64,000 bases of DNA from an uncultured Bacteroidales bacterium (GCA_934725575.1 CAKVCK010000012.1:44311-108310); one strand, 5' to 3'. Positions 1 to 8,774 are shown, numbered from the stretch's first letter. Notes: a model not told the origin generated them from the letters alone. A program made the numbers and translations.

Positions 1-1101
1 TACACGGAATTTCTCTGTACCTCCGGAAATTGACACATTGTGGTCGTGAATGATACCAGTCCTGAAGATGTCGTCAAGATGATGATAAGTCTTCGTGTTC
101 TGCGCGATCTCCTCAGGGGTGTAGTTCACCGGCCAACCGGAAGATGGCGCGGCTGTCTCACCGTAAGGGAAATACTTGTTCTGATAAAGCCAGTTCTCCT
201 TAAGTTTAAGGTTCTGCTGTTCCATCATGGCCTGGGAATCAAGAGGTTCGTAGTATTTACCCGACTTCTGCACAGAGACAGAACCTGAATACGTTACCCT
301 TGGCTTTCCCGCCTGACCGTTCTTCGTAGTGATGAGTATGACTCCGTTCGCGGCAGCAGATCCATAAATAGCAGCGGCAGAAGCATCCTTAAGGACATCA
401 ATGGAAGCGATATCGTTAGGATTCAGAGTAGCGAGCGGGCTACGGTTGGCGTTGTTTCTTCCGGCATAGTCGGTCAGTCTGGAAGGTCCTCCTTTCTCCG
501 CATTGTTGGAATTTGAGTTGATGACTATTCCGTCAATGACATAAAGAGGAGAGTTGGATCCGTTAGGTGAAAGCTCACCACGAATGTTGGCGGAGACCGC
601 GGAACCTGGCTGAGCCGAGGACATATTCAGTGTAAGACCTGCGACCTTTCCCTGAAGGGACGCGTCGATGCTGACAGCATTAGGGGCTTTGATGTCCTTC
701 TCCTTCACAGAGGAGATCGCACCCGTCACGGACTCTTTGAGCTGGCTACCGTAACCAACCACAACAGCGTCTGCCAGAAGTTCAGAATCCTCCTTCAGCG
801 TCACATTAATCACCGTGTTCGACCCAACAGGCTGCTCAACCTTGACGTAGCCAATTGAAGAATAGACAAGCACAGCTTTTGGCCCTGACACTGTGATGCT
901 GTACTTACCGTCAGCGTCAGTTGAAGCTCCGGTGTTAGTTCCTTGCTCCATGACAAAGGCACCTATTACCGGTCCATTGGCGTCCACGACCTTGCCTGTC
1001 ACAGTTTTAGACTGTGCGAATGCTGTCGTACTTCCTAAAACCAACAGACCAACAGTCACCATGATCAGTGAGACTGTTCTCAATAGTTTTGATTTTAACA
1101 T
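1..1101 (-). CDS. SusC-like TonB-dependent receptor, N-terminal part (cut by window edge)
   Basis: Outer-membrane receptor of the SusC/RagA family, which imports glycans or peptides with TonB energy and a SusD partner. I translated it from the minus strand: the ATG at 1101 opens a signal peptide (about 30 residues ending AFAQS), followed by a carboxypeptidase-like regulatory beta-sandwich (VTGKVVDANG near residue 35). The TonB-box-like stretch VVVGYG lies near residue 115, and the plug domain contains DVLKDASAAAIYGSAAANGV, a hallmark of the family. The frame stays open for 367 codons to base 1, so about two thirds of a usual 1000-residue receptor lies outside the window. There is no STN domain, so FecR-type signalling is not expected. 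A SusD gene would be expected downstream, beyond base 1. Confidence 0.93.
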   Translation of the reverse strand, partial: MLKSKLLRTVSLIMVTVGLLVLGSTTAFAQSKTVTGKVVDANGPVIGAFVMEQGTNTGASTDADGKYSITVSGPKAVLVYSSIGYVKVEQPVGSNTVINVTLKEDSELLADAVVVGYGSQLKESVTGAISSVKEKDIKAPNAVSIDASLQGKVAGLTLNMSSAQPGSAVSANIRGELSPNGSNSPLYVIDGIVINSNSNNAEKGGPSRLTDYAGRNNANRSPLATLNPNDIASIDVLKDASAAAIYGSAAANGVILITTKNGQAGKPRVTYSGSVSVQKSGKYYEPLDSQAMMEQQNLKLKENWLYQNKYFPYGETAAPSSGWPVNYTPEEIAQNTKTYHHLDDIFRTGIIHDHNVSISGGTEKFRV

Positions 1102-1305
1102 TTTGACATAAATTGTTGTTAAACTAATTATAGTCCTAGCTAATTATTTTTCCCCGCAGTAAGAGTCAACAGTGACAACCAGACTACATATAAATAATCC
1201 TTGTGAACGAGGAATTCTCCATGTGGCAAATTCCAAAAACGCTGTAAAGGTATAAATCTTTTGAAGAAGAGCAATAGTTTTTCTTAAAATATAATGAAAA
1301 AGGCT

Positions 1306-2088
1306 TTAATGTTTAAGAGAGAACTCACATCCGCAGAAGGTTTGGTTATACATATTCCATTCCTTAATCAGGGCGTTGCGACGTTCCTGAAGGCCGCAAC
1401 GACGCCAGTTCTGATTCCACCACGTGACTTTATTCTGTCGTCCGGATAAAGGAAACTTTGAGTTTACTTCTGAGTCAATGGCGCATTCGCCATCGTAAAT
1501 GCCGTTGATAACATCGCAGACCCAGCGGCCAGCCGCATCGACTTGATTCAGATCTTTCCACCTGGACGAGGCCAGGGTTGTGGTCAGAAGGGTATAGCCG
1601 TTCACTGCGGCATAGCGTGCCGCCCTCAGAAGGCGGAACCTGAAGCATTCAAGGCAGCGGGGACCGCGCTCGGGCATGTCGGCGATGCGGATGACCGCTC
1701 CCTGAGCCTGCCGATGAGACGCTGCGCCACCGGAATTGGTCGCTTCGACAGACTCGGCGACCAGACTTGTCTCCAACTGACGGACAAAGGTCAGCCATGC
1801 GGCATGATCATATTCATCATCAATCGTTTCAAGGCCATGCGCGGCGGCATATCGGATAAGCTCGTCGCGGCGGATGGAATATTCCCGGAAAGGGACGATG
1901 TTGGAGTTGCTGAAGAATATTCCGGGACGCAATCCGGCGCCGACCATCCATTCGATGATGGCGGTCGAGCAGGGAGCGCAGCAACAATGCAGCAGGATGC
2001 GTTCTTTCGAGAGGTCACAACCTTCCGGCGGCTCTGGTGAGAATCCTTTTTTATGAATATTCTTGTTCGGCATTTCTGTAACAAACAT
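1306..2088 (-). CDS. queH: Epoxyqueuosine reductase QueH
   Basis: QueH (formerly DUF208) reduces epoxyqueuosine to queuosine in tRNA, the last step of queuosine synthesis, and replaces the unrelated QueG in many bacteria. The diagnostic cysteines are present: HCCCAPCS at residues 34-41, CLEC at 145-148 and CGC at 252-254; family members use four of these for an iron-sulfur cluster. SSRWKDLNQVD and YNQTFCGCEFSL are family signatures. Residues about 109-133 form a low-complexity insert encoded by a palindromic REP-like DNA element (1698-1762); it lies between the two cysteine motifs and keeps the frame. The start is uncertain: Met1 (2088) or Met6 (2073); neither has a clear ribosome-binding site. 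Confidence 0.92.
   Translation of the reverse strand: MFVTEMPNKNIHKKGFSPEPPEGCDLSKERILLHCCCAPCSTAIIEWMVGAGLRPGIFFSNSNIVPFREYSIRRDELIRYAAAHGLETIDDEYDHAAWLTFVRQLETSLVAESVEATNSGGAASHRQAQGAVIRIADMPERGPRCLECFRFRLLRAARYAAVNGYTLLTTTLASSRWKDLNQVDAAGRWVCDVINGIYDGECAIDSEVNSKFPLSGRQNKVTWWNQNWRRCGLQERRNALIKEWNMYNQTFCGCEFSLKH
1698..1762. repeat. REP-like palindromic element inside queH
   Basis: One half reads CCCTGAGCCTGCCGATGAG (1700-1718) and the other CGCTTCGACAGACTCGGC (1741-1758). They are degraded inverted copies of each other and resemble the intergenic palindromes of the form CCTGAGCCTGTCGAAG seen in many bacteria. The element is translated in frame as roughly residues 109-130 of QueH. Confidence 0.55.
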
Positions 2089-2418
2089 AACGATTTTTCT
2101 TGAGAGACAGAAGTTTCAGACACTGTACCTAAAAGATTGTTAATCAAATACTTGACCCAAGCATCCTCTACAAAGAACAAAGGGAGAACATCACATTAAG
2201 CAATTAATAATCAACTTATTACCCACCACGAAATTCAAATTCATGATCCAAATCCGATTTTGTCGTAAGAACTTTTAATGCTAACTTTAACGGAAAGATA
2301 GACTGACCGGTTATCGGCCGGCCTCCAGGCGGAGCCGGACTTTACGTACCGGATTGCCACCGACAATCAGAAAGTTGATAGAAAAACCATTGACAAAACA
2401 GAAAGACTAAAAGGAGCT
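2089..2418. other. Intergenic region between queH and the helicase gene
   Basis: 330 bases between two divergently transcribed genes, richer in A+T than its neighbours. It holds a plausible promoter for the helicase gene (2259-2289) and a short GC-rich patch at 2310-2345. No coding frame looks real. Confidence 0.6.
2259..2289 (+). promoter_or_regulatory. Putative Bacteroidetes promoter for the helicase gene
   Basis: TTTG at 2259-2262 and TAACTTTA at 2282-2289 (one mismatch to TAnnTTTG), separated by 19 bases, the spacing of the Bacteroides primary-sigma consensus. It sits 130 bases upstream of the start codon. Confidence 0.42.
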
Positions 2419-4806
2419 ATGATCGAAAAGGACGAGAGATTCACTTTGGCGGAGAGATATGTGGAAGAGACGGGGGTCTCCGTGTTCCTGACCGGCAAGG
2501 CCGGCACGGGAAAGACAACGTTCCTTAAGGAAATCGTGCGGCAGACATCCAAACGGTTCGCCGTCGTGGCCCCGACCGGAGTGGCGGCCATCAATGCCGG
2601 CGGAGTGACCATACATTCGTTCTTCCAACTGCCGCTTTGTCCGTATCTACCTGACGTAAAAGAGCTTGTTACCGAATATCAGATGCCGGAGCGGATGCGT
2701 TCCCTGCGGAAGGAAAGGGTGAAGATCCTGCGGACTCTGGACCTTCTTATCATCGATGAGATCTCGATGGTGAGGGCCGACATTCTGGACGCGATCGATG
2801 ACATCCTGAAGCGCTACCGGCGCAACGACCGGCCGTTCGGAGGGGTGCAGCTGTTGATGATCGGGGATATTCAGCAGCTTCCGCCGGTCGTCCGGGAGTC
2901 GGAGAGGCCGTTTATGGAGCAGGTATATTCATCGCCTTTCTTCTTCAATTCCAAGGTGTTGCAGCGGCTGCCATACGTGACGATCCAGCTAGAGAAGGTT
3001 CACAGGCAGAGCGACAGGATATTCCTTAACATTTTGAATGAGGTGAGATCGGGAAGGCCGAGCGAATGGGCTTTGAGCGAGCTGAACAAGAGGCTGGATC
3101 CTGGTTTCGTTCCGCCGGAGAACGAGCGTTGGATCCGTCTCACGACCCACAACGCGCAGGCGGATTCGGTCAACAAGGCGAAGATGAACGCGTTGGAGAC
3201 CGACGAGGCGACTTTCGAGGCACAGGTTGAAGGGATATTCCCGGAAAACGCCTATCCTGCTGAGACTCAGCTGCGTCTGAGGGTCGGCGCACAGGTGATG
3301 TTCGTCCGCAACGACACTTCGGGTGAGGCGCGCTACTACAACGGAAAGATCGCGACAGTGGAGAAGGTCAAGCCGCAGCTGATTGTACAGGACGAGAGCG
3401 GCGACAGCATCGAAGTCACGACCGAGAAATGGGAGAACATCCGCTACGGGCTGAATGAGGAAACAGGTGAGATTGAAGGAATTGTGGACGGGACTTTCGA
3501 GCAGGTCCCTCTGCGCCCGGCTTGGGCGGTGACAATCCACAAGAGTCAGGGACTGACGTTCGACCACGTCATCATCGACGCCGGAGCTGCGTTCTCGTTC
3601 GGCCAGGTCTATGTCGCCCTTTCCCGCTGCCGCACCCTCGAAGGCATCGTCCTGACCACCCCGATCACGCGGCGCTGCACCTTCACCAGCGAGGAAGTCT
3701 CGGCGTTCGAAAGCAGCCGCGAGCCGGCGGAGGAGGCGCAGCTCAAACTGCCGGCTATGACAAATGAATATTTCACCTCGACCCTCTGCGATGCCTTTGA
3801 CCTTCAGCGGCTTCGCTATCTCTACAACAGGGTCAACCGGATATATCAGGTCAACCTGTCGAATCTCTATCCTGATCAAGCTGACAGGTTTAACAAGGTC
3901 GGTGCGGGAATGTCAGACCAGATTGGTGAAACCGAATCTCAACAAAGTTCTGAAGCATCCGGAAAGGATAACCCAAAGACATTCGCTGGAATCCGTTCCC
4001 TCAGTGACACGGCACAGAGGTTTCAGAAACAACTCCGCTACATCGCCGCGTCCATCCACAGCGGCGCGCCGGAGGATCTTCCTCTCCTCCGGGAGCGCGT
4101 CACCAAGGCTTGTGAATATTTCCGAAAAGAGTTGAGGCCTTTGGCATCGTTCGCCGCTCCGCTGACGCTCGTCGAAATAGATGACAAGGAGGTCAAGAAG
4201 GCCTTCAAGGCGGCGGCCGAGGAGTTTCTAAGCGAGTTGCGGTTCAGGTTGACGCTTTACGAGACTGTCCTGTCGGAAGGATTCAGCACGAAGGCGTATC
4301 ATAAATTAAAGACGGACAACGAGTTGTCGGAGGCCAGATCATTGAAGGCGTTGGCGAGGTCGTTCTCCGAGACAACTGGCGGTTCGCTTCGACAAGCTCA
4401 GCGACCGGAAGGCCAGACGGGCGATGCACAGCAGCACTCCAGCAAGTCCAGTGCGCCACAAACCCAGCGACCGGATGCGGACGGAGAGCCGGTCGAACCG
4501 CCTGTCAGGGGACAGACTCAAAAACCAGCCGACGGACAGTCGCAGGAATCAGGCACCTACACCGGCAGCGCACATCCGGAACTGGTCCAGGCCCTGATCG
4601 ACTGGCGGCGTGAAAAGTACCAGAAAGACAACGTCCCCGCCTACATAATCCTCCACCAGAAAACCCTTCTGGCCATAGCCGACCTCGCCCCGACCACCAA
4701 GGAGGAACTCCTCACCGTCAAAGGCTTCGGCAAATCCAAGTGCGACAAGTACGGTGACGAGATTCTTGAGATTGTCCGGAAAACGATTTCTGATGACAAA
4801 ACTTAA
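2419..4806 (+). CDS. Pif1-like superfamily 1 DNA helicase with C-terminal HRDC-like domain
   Basis: ATP-dependent helicase, probably acting in genome maintenance. Residues 26-33 are a Walker A motif (GKAGTGKT), about 109-118 a Walker B motif (LLIIDEISMV), about 148 carries GDIQQLPPV, and VTIHKSQGLTFDHV near 371 is helicase motif V/VI, followed by YVALSRCRTLEGI. The last 80 residues (LVQALIDWRREKYQ to the end) resemble an HRDC nucleic-acid-binding domain as in RecQ. Between the two lies a charged region and then a Gln/Pro-rich linker (about residues 650-712) that contains translated REP-like DNA. AAGGAGCT stands directly before the ATG, an unusually good Shine-Dalgarno sequence for this phylum, and fixes the start. 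Its partners cannot be inferred from the neighbours. Confidence 0.9.
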   Translation: MIEKDERFTLAERYVEETGVSVFLTGKAGTGKTTFLKEIVRQTSKRFAVVAPTGVAAINAGGVTIHSFFQLPLCPYLPDVKELVTEYQMPERMRSLRKERVKILRTLDLLIIDEISMVRADILDAIDDILKRYRRNDRPFGGVQLLMIGDIQQLPPVVRESERPFMEQVYSSPFFFNSKVLQRLPYVTIQLEKVHRQSDRIFLNILNEVRSGRPSEWALSELNKRLDPGFVPPENERWIRLTTHNAQADSVNKAKMNALETDEATFEAQVEGIFPENAYPAETQLRLRVGAQVMFVRNDTSGEARYYNGKIATVEKVKPQLIVQDESGDSIEVTTEKWENIRYGLNEETGEIEGIVDGTFEQVPLRPAWAVTIHKSQGLTFDHVIIDAGAAFSFGQVYVALSRCRTLEGIVLTTPITRRCTFTSEEVSAFESSREPAEEAQLKLPAMTNEYFTSTLCDAFDLQRLRYLYNRVNRIYQVNLSNLYPDQADRFNKVGAGMSDQIGETESQQSSEASGKDNPKTFAGIRSLSDTAQRFQKQLRYIAASIHSGAPEDLPLLRERVTKACEYFRKELRPLASFAAPLTLVEIDDKEVKKAFKAAAEEFLSELRFRLTLYETVLSEGFSTKAYHKLKTDNELSEARSLKALARSFSETTGGSLRQAQRPEGQTGDAQQHSSKSSAPQTQRPDADGEPVEPPVRGQTQKPADGQSQESGTYTGSAHPELVQALIDWRREKYQKDNVPAYIILHQKTLLAIADLAPTTKEELLTVKGFGKSKCDKYGDEILEIVRKTISDDKT
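4378..4502. repeat. REP-like element inside the helicase gene
   Basis: GGCGGTTCG (4378-4386) and CGAACCGCC (4494-4502) are perfect inverted arms. Inside lies CTTCGACAAGCTCAGCGACC (4387-4406), with a second copy of AGCGACCGGA at 4466-4475. It is translated without a stop as the linker before the HRDC-like domain. Confidence 0.55.
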
Positions 4807-4954
4807 TGATGGCAAATAATCACCACAAACCAATAAGATTCGATCTACTTTAACCAATTTTTCATTAATATTGTGATTCGAAAACCGCTGGCAGGAAAGT
4901 TTATGTAGTACCGCTTGACCAGAAGGCGGATCCCTTAGTTATCACACAATCACA

Positions 4955-5740
4955 ATGCAAGAGCGACACACGGACAGAGAACGGTATTTCAGGGAGTTGG
5001 CCCAGACTTCCCGGGAGTTTTACATCGACTACCTTCGAAAGTTCAAGAATATCGGAGATGGGACACGGGTACTGGAGATCGGCTGCGGCGAGGGCGGGAA
5101 CCTTCTACCGTTCGCCGAAGTGGGATGCTGCGTGACGGGCATCGACTTGGCCGCCAACAAGATAGAAAACGCCAGGGAATATTTCGCAAAAAGGGATATG
5201 CCAGGCGAATTCATAAGCGGAAACTTCTTGAATATGCCTCCTCGGGAAGACCGTTTTGACATCATCCTGATCCACGATGTGATCGAGCACATCGAGCCGG
5301 AGGACAAACCGGCCTTCTTCTCTGGCATAAAGAAGTTCCTGAAGCCCGACGGAATCGTGTTCTTCGGCTTTCCGGCCTGGCAGATGCCGTTCGGCGGTCA
5401 CCAGCAGATCTGCCTGAGCGGTGTCTGCTCCAAAGTCCCGTTTATGCATCTCTTGCCTGTCAGCTTTTACAGAGGCTATCTGAGAATATTCAAGGAAGAT
5501 CCCGCTAAGATTGATGAGTTGCTGAGCATCAAGCGCTCCAAGATGACTCCGGAGAAGTTCGAGCGTCTATGTAAAGAGACTGGTTTTCAGATCATCGAGC
5601 GTAAACTATGGCTGATCAGCCCACACTACAAGGCCAAGTTCCATCTCCGCCCGACCCGTCTGCGTCTCGGCCTCGATCACATCCCGTTCCTCCGCAATTT
5701 CCTCTCCACCTCCTGCTTCTACATCGTCTCGGCAAGGTGA
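4955..5740 (+). CDS. Class I SAM-dependent methyltransferase
   Basis: Rossmann-fold methyltransferase of unknown substrate. VLEIGCGEGGNLLPF (about residues 39-53) is the SAM-binding motif I, GIDLAANKIENA follows as motif II, and FDIILIHDVIEHI is the motif IV region. It belongs to the broad Methyltransf_11/UbiG-like group; the aromatic C-terminal half (SGVCSKVPFMHLLP, SFYRGYLRIF) may shape a substrate pocket. No signal peptide, so cytoplasmic. It stands alone, and the context gives no pathway. The coding 3' end is partly repeated just downstream (5778-5813). Confidence 0.85.
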   Translation: MQERHTDRERYFRELAQTSREFYIDYLRKFKNIGDGTRVLEIGCGEGGNLLPFAEVGCCVTGIDLAANKIENAREYFAKRDMPGEFISGNFLNMPPREDRFDIILIHDVIEHIEPEDKPAFFSGIKKFLKPDGIVFFGFPAWQMPFGGHQQICLSGVCSKVPFMHLLPVSFYRGYLRIFKEDPAKIDELLSIKRSKMTPEKFERLCKETGFQIIERKLWLISPHYKAKFHLRPTRLRLGLDHIPFLRNFLSTSCFYIVSAR

Positions 5741-5813
5741 TTTCGGGAACACCAACTCTTTCCGCCTCGTGAAATCGCTGCTTCCACATCATCTCGACAA
5801 GATGGTTTCCGGA
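5713..5813 (+). repeat. Imperfect direct repeat of the methyltransferase 3' end
   Basis: The 36 bases at 5713-5748 (last codons and stop of the methyltransferase gene) recur at 5778-5813 with about seven substitutions, 65 bases downstream. It looks like an old local duplication. Confidence 0.5.
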
Positions 5814-6575
5814 AAAGCTACGATAAGTTATACCAGAAAACCACAGACAAAAGTTTCCGGTCGCGGGATTGCGGTTGCCAAACTTACGGTTGCAGAACCT
5901 ATCGAAGAACCGAAGTGTCCCCAAAGCGACCTCGCCTCAGAAAAAGCGTGGTAGATAACTCTCTATCTATTAAGCATTTCGCATATTCCCTATAGCAAGA
6001 GTCTGCTAAAGGGAATCGATTTTCTGCTTGATTTTGAACACGTTAACCGCCACGTTTACAATCGTCCCCCCCCTTTATTAAGGTGCTTCAACTCAAGGAA
6101 CGGAATACAATGCGTGAGACTTTACCATTTGATTCGCAGCAAGTTACGGAATGCTGCCGGGCGATTTGGGAGGGCGGGATTTACGAATATATTCACTTAC
6201 ATATAATTATGATTCAGGTTCTATACCACGGCTTAGCGGCGGTTGTCGCTTCGGCAGAATTCCTACATCATAATTTTGTACGTTGACTTAATGCGCAGAC
6301 TGTCATTATGAAATATAGTTCCCGCATACGACAAGGTTCTCTTATGGAAGAACTTTTCCAAACTACAATGTCCTTTTGCCGTGGAGGGTACTCTATTTAA
6401 TAATCCGTAAAACAAAATCACCCTCCTCACCAGTGAACGGAAGAAGGGTGACGAATTTCAATTAAAGGAGTGCCTATTATAGGCGCAAGCCTAAAGAGCA
6501 TAGGTCTGATGTACTTCACACTTGGTCAACCAATTGTCTGTCACGCATTGCCACGTGACGCAATGACGTGGCTGA
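5741..6575. other. Long intergenic region without a convincing gene
   Basis: About 835 bases. It holds the repeated 3' end of the methyltransferase gene, a run of eight C at 6066-6073 and, near 6409-6451, the terminator of the minus-strand DUF362 gene. The short open frames at 5769-5954 and 6083-6286 have low-complexity translations with no recognisable family, and I do not call them. Confidence 0.55.
6409..6451 (-). terminator. Intrinsic terminator of the DUF362 gene
   Basis: Read on the minus strand, TCACCCTTCTTC (6451-6440) pairs with GAGGAGGGTGA (6428-6418, with G-U pairs), and the next bases are ATTTTGTTTT. It lies 125 bases beyond the stop codon at 6576. Confidence 0.6.
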
Positions 6576-7586
6576 TCAGTCAATGTCCTTGACTACATAT
6601 TCAGTGCTGCCGAGGCCCATCTCCTCCGCGCGGAAGACGATGCGGGTGCCGTGGCGCTGGCTGATTCTGTCGAGAAGGGCCTGAGTGTCGTTATCCTTGT
6701 CCTGAGGGAGGTTGAACACCTGGTCGAGACAGAACTTGTCAAGGGCGACCGGGTCGAGCGAGGCGGCCATACCGATGTCCTTGATGGTCGGCCTGTGAGG
6801 ATCGCCGTCACAGTCGCAGTCTATCGAAAGGTTGTTGAGGACATTAATGTAGATGATGCCCTTCTTGGCGGCGAAATAGTCGTTGACGGCCTGAGCGGCG
6901 GCAGCCATCGATTCGATGAACGGAGTGTTGCCCTCAGGGCTTTCGTCCCACTTCTCAGGAAGGTTCTGCCACAAAAGATGATAGTCCTCAGCCTTGCCGG
7001 CAGTGTGGATGTACGCCTTGCCGTTTCTGGAAGCGACACCGATGGAGGCGTTCTTCAACGCACCGCCGAATCCTCCCATCGCGTGTCCCTTGAAGTGAGA
7101 CAGGTCGATCATAAAATCGTAATTGGCGAGGTGTGAGCCGACTATGTCATACTTGATCCATTTGTCATCCTTCACAGGTATCTTTATCTCGCCTTCGGAA
7201 TCCATAATGTCAACCGGAGCGATCTTGTCATAGCCTCTTTCAGCGATCGCCTTGAGATGATCCTCTGTGTTGCAGCGGTTTCCGCCGTAGGCAGTGTTGC
7301 ACTCCACTATGGTGCCGTTTACTTTGCGCACGAGAGGAGCGATGAACTCCGGTCTCAAGTGGTTGGATTTCTCAGATTCGCCGGTAGAGATCTTTACGGC
7401 GACCTTTCCCTGCGCCTCAACACCCAGCGCCTCGTACAGTTTCACAAGGCTCTCGGGAGAGATGTCCTTCGTGAAATACACGACCGGAGCTTCATTCTTG
7501 TTCTTGTCGCCTCCCTTGCAGCCACATAAAGCCAACGGCAGCAACAGGGCTGTCATCATCAAACTTTTCGTCACTAATCTTTTCAT
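6576..7586 (-). CDS. DUF362 domain lipoprotein
   Basis: Exported protein of the DUF362 family, whose biochemical function is not settled. The N-terminus is a lipoprotein signal (hydrophobic stretch to residue 20, lipobox LALCGC). The family core follows: HLRPEFIAPLVRKVNGTIVE, the CNTAYGGNRCNTEDH stretch, and DLSHFKGHAMGGFGGALKN, which is the most conserved part. Family members are often fused to or beside 4Fe-4S ferredoxin domains. Here DCDCDGDPHRP carries a Cys pair but no full ferredoxin motif. Monocistronic, with its own terminator. Confidence 0.85.
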   Translation of the reverse strand: MKRLVTKSLMMTALLLPLALCGCKGGDKNKNEAPVVYFTKDISPESLVKLYEALGVEAQGKVAVKISTGESEKSNHLRPEFIAPLVRKVNGTIVECNTAYGGNRCNTEDHLKAIAERGYDKIAPVDIMDSEGEIKIPVKDDKWIKYDIVGSHLANYDFMIDLSHFKGHAMGGFGGALKNASIGVASRNGKAYIHTAGKAEDYHLLWQNLPEKWDESPEGNTPFIESMAAAAQAVNDYFAAKKGIIYINVLNNLSIDCDCDGDPHRPTIKDIGMAASLDPVALDKFCLDQVFNLPQDKDNDTQALLDRISQRHGTRIVFRAEEMGLGSTEYVVKDID

Positions 7587-7737
7587 ATTCCTTACTATAC
7601 TAAAAATTCATTTCCAATCAGAGGCTTGCGATTCTCGACCACAAGATAAGCATTTTATACAAATTGGCGTGTAATTTGTTATAAATCCGGCGCTAAAACG
7701 TTATTTACAAGGATTTGTGATTTTCCTCTGAAAAACT

Positions 7738-7768
7738 TTTGGATTATCGGAAAACATATTTATCTTTG
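7738..7768 (+). promoter_or_regulatory. Consensus Bacteroidetes promoter of the efflux operon
   Basis: TTTG at 7738-7741, 19 bases, then TATCTTTG at 7761-7768: a perfect match to TTTG-N19-TAnnTTTG. Transcription should begin near 7775. Confidence 0.75.
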
Positions 7769-7841
7769 CAGTGTATTAATAAACTAATACACAAAGCAGC
7801 AAAACAACTCTCATCAAACTCTGTAATAGAAAGAGGACAGG

Positions 7842-7880
7842 CACGAGAGCTTCGGTCACGGTTCTTATCGAAGTGTCGAG
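7842..7880. repeat. Degraded REP-like element in the efflux leader
   Basis: GGTCACGG followed by TTATCGAAGTGTCGAGG (7865-7881) resembles the GGTCACTGAGCTTGTCGAAGTG type of palindrome seen elsewhere in this window. Confidence 0.35.
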
Positions 7881-8048
7881 GGGGCAAAAGAGCCGGTAAA
7901 CGAAGGTCAAGATGTAAGTGAGATGTGATGGACTTGGTAAGCAGGGGAAAAGAGTTTTGGGAATAGGGAAAAAGAGCGCCGATGGAAACGTTCCGGCGAC
8001 CGAAATATAAGAAACAACAGCCCATAGGGCAAAAAAGATAACAACCAA

Positions 8049-8771
8049 ATGCTGATTGAACTAAAAGATGTCAACAAGACCTACCAGGGTGCGCAGCCTC
8101 TGCACGTGCTGAAGGGCATTGATCTTACCATAGAGAAGGGCGAGTTCGTCTCGATTATGGGAGCGTCGGGATCAGGCAAATCCACGCTTCTGAATATTCT
8201 TGGAATATTGGACAACTACGACTCAGGCGAGTACCGCATCAACGGGAGTCTCATCTGGAACCTCAGTGAGACCAAGGCGGCGGAATACAGGAACAAGATG
8301 ATCGGATTCATATTCCAGTCCTACAATCTGATAGGGTTCAAGACGGCGGCGGAGAATGTCGAGCTGCCGCTTTTCTATCAAGGTGTCGGCAGGCAGAAGC
8401 GGCACAGGATGGCGATGGAATTTCTGGAAAGACTTGGATTGAAGGAGTGGGCTGACCACTATCCTAACGAGATGTCCGGAGGTCAGAAGCAGAGGGTGGC
8501 GATCGCCCGCGCACTGATCACAAAGCCAGAGATCATCCTTGCAGACGAGCCTACAGGAGCTTTGGACTCAAAGACTTCCGTGGAAATCATGAACCTGCTG
8601 CGGGAACTGAACGAGAAGGAGAATATGACCATCATCGTGGTGACCCACGAGAGCGGGGTGGCCAACTTCACCAACAGGATCATCCACATCAAGGACGGAA
8701 TCATAGGCAAGATCGAGCAGAACATCAGACACGATGCATCACCGTTCGGCGAGGGCACTATAATGAAGTAA
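8049..8771 (+). CDS. ABC transporter ATPase, MacB/LolD type
   Basis: Drives the mechanotransmission-type exporter encoded with it. Walker A is GASGSGKST (about residues 38-46), the ABC signature is SGGQKQRVAIARAL (about 143-156) and Walker B is ILADEPTGAL (about 163-172), followed by the D-loop and the H-switch TIIVVTHE. At 240 residues it has the normal length of stand-alone MacB/LolD ATPases. It is the first gene of a five-gene operon (ATPase, two permeases, adaptor, TolC) and ends three bases before the next start, so the subunits are probably translated together. Confidence 0.93.
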   Translation: MLIELKDVNKTYQGAQPLHVLKGIDLTIEKGEFVSIMGASGSGKSTLLNILGILDNYDSGEYRINGSLIWNLSETKAAEYRNKMIGFIFQSYNLIGFKTAAENVELPLFYQGVGRQKRHRMAMEFLERLGLKEWADHYPNEMSGGQKQRVAIARALITKPEIILADEPTGALDSKTSVEIMNLLRELNEKENMTIIVVTHESGVANFTNRIIHIKDGIIGKIEQNIRHDASPFGEGTIMK

Positions 8772-8774
8772 GCG

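Larger units (their letters stand above)
7587..8048. other. Divergent intergenic region and efflux-operon leader
   Basis: 462 bases between the DUF362 gene and the efflux operon. It contains a full-consensus promoter (7738-7768), a small inverted repeat at 7772-7789 near the expected transcript start, and a degraded REP-like element (7842-7880). The leader from the promoter to the first start codon is about 275 bases and no coding frame in it looks real. Confidence 0.6.

Noticed and set aside
2989..3879. Minus-strand open frame of 296 codons
   Set aside because: Antisense to the helicase core; Arg/Leu/Asp-rich, no family.
6066..6073. Run of eight C as a possible phase-variation tract
   Set aside because: No open frame or promoter is placed so that a change in length would switch it.
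7739..7921. Short plus-strand frame in the efflux leader
   Set aside because: It begins inside the promoter, before the transcript start, and has no ribosome-binding site or family match.
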